From Shewanella sp. c952 (GTDB lineage Bacteria; Pseudomonadota; Gammaproteobacteria; Enterobacterales; Shewanellaceae), in NCBI RefSeq assembly GCF_019654975.1, contig NZ_BPEW01000006.1, positions 116,361 through 180,360 of the forward strand: a stretch of 64,000 nucleotides of DNA, in the 5' to 3' direction. The stretch's first letter is position 1, and each line of letters opens with the position of its first letter. Of the stretch, positions 63,777 to 64,000 are shown piece by piece. The translations under genes were made by a program, and so were the position numbers. The notes under the pieces are model-generated. The model was not told the origin of the DNA. It made no database searches and saw only the letters and a program-made list of their open reading frames with translations.

Positions 63777-64000
63777 AACTGTCTTCCATGTTAATCAGGA
63801 TATTTAGTTGTTTCTTATAGTTTTTGCAGTTACCAATCGTAAGACTAGCTGCGATTAAGAATGTATCTACAGTTGTTACAGTTGTAAAATAAATGTGAAA
63901 TTGTGAAAGGGCTTTCATAGTAATATGGATAGAATTCTTTACTTGAATGTTTATTCCTTAATTTCCTGCAACTATGACTTTAAAGTCAGTTAATTCGGTT
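63777..64000. other. Upstream region of the protease gene
   Basis: This AT-rich flank holds the protease promoter. It contains a tandem 9-bp repeat TACAGTTGT at 63868-63876 and 63877-63885, about 92-110 bp before the start codon, possibly a regulator site. No other gene begins before the window ends. Confidence 0.5.

Noticed and set aside
1..64000. CRISPR array, prophage, toxin-antitoxin pair or defence island
   Set aside because: No regularly spaced repeats, integrase, phage structural genes or linked restriction genes were seen. The NERD-kinase gene stands alone.

Overview
The window is chromosomal DNA of a gammaproteobacterium, almost certainly a marine Shewanella. This rests on the moderately AT-rich composition, the linked sap-psp-ycjXF genes, the Shewanella-type porin, the six-gene TonB2/TtpC energy-transduction operon with a DUF3450 protein, the S8 protease with PPC and P domains, and a small MITE present in two copies. 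I see no prophage, CRISPR array, rRNA, tRNA or complete insertion sequence. The species cannot be fixed from sequence alone.

Layout. 1-3255 (minus): sapC (cut by the window edge), sapB and sapA, a peptide ABC importer. 3322-8578: pspF facing pspABC across a sigma-54 control region, then ycjX-ycjF, an envelope-stress block. 8579-12300: a palindrome-rich intergenic region, methionine gamma-lyase, a DASS anion transporter and a secreted HhH protein. 12454-12683: the 4.5S signal recognition particle RNA, followed by a partial decayed copy of its 3' half. 12716-18187 (minus): ComFB-like protein, HDAC-family hydrolase, DUF2057 protein, priC, a TauE/SafE permease and dinG. dinG faces polB (DNA polymerase II) across one perfect LexA box. 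20906-22129: a porin, then about 1.2 kb without an intact gene.

23416-28367: DUF3450-ttpC-exbB-exbD-tonB-TPR, tightly overlapping and ended by a strong terminator. 28749-34951: a degenerate GGDEF protein, a DUF885 lipoprotein, ppiC, a GNAT acetyltransferase, a YbcJ-like S4 protein, an RraB-family protein and a NERD plus tandem pseudokinase protein. 35034-41328: a LysR regulator facing a second TauE/SafE permease, avtA, and a PepSY/response-regulator/histidine-kinase operon. 41625-47416: sbcDC and an M23 murein peptidase. 47464-55202: small conserved or unknown proteins (YgjP-type peptidase, DUF3010, YHS lipoprotein), a DEAD-box helicase, rssA, a CurA-like oxidoreductase facing an OhrR-type regulator, and an orphan helical protein. 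55517-58558: nrdD and nrdG behind an FNR-like site and paired NrdR boxes, with a MITE between the two genes. 58693-64000: yibL, ribA, an orphan outer-membrane beta-barrel, a VF530 protein and a secreted subtilisin-like protease.

How it works together. Most of the window is core genome: envelope stress (psp), DNA repair (dinG, polB, priC, sbcDC), anaerobic deoxynucleotide synthesis (nrdDG) and TonB-dependent uptake. Nothing looks like a large new mobile system. The best second-look items are the broken SRP-RNA duplicate, the MITE between nrdD and nrdG, the NERD-pseudokinase protein, the shared LexA box, the stacked palindromes before megL, and the OhrR-like regulator with GC-core operators beside a CurA-type reductase.
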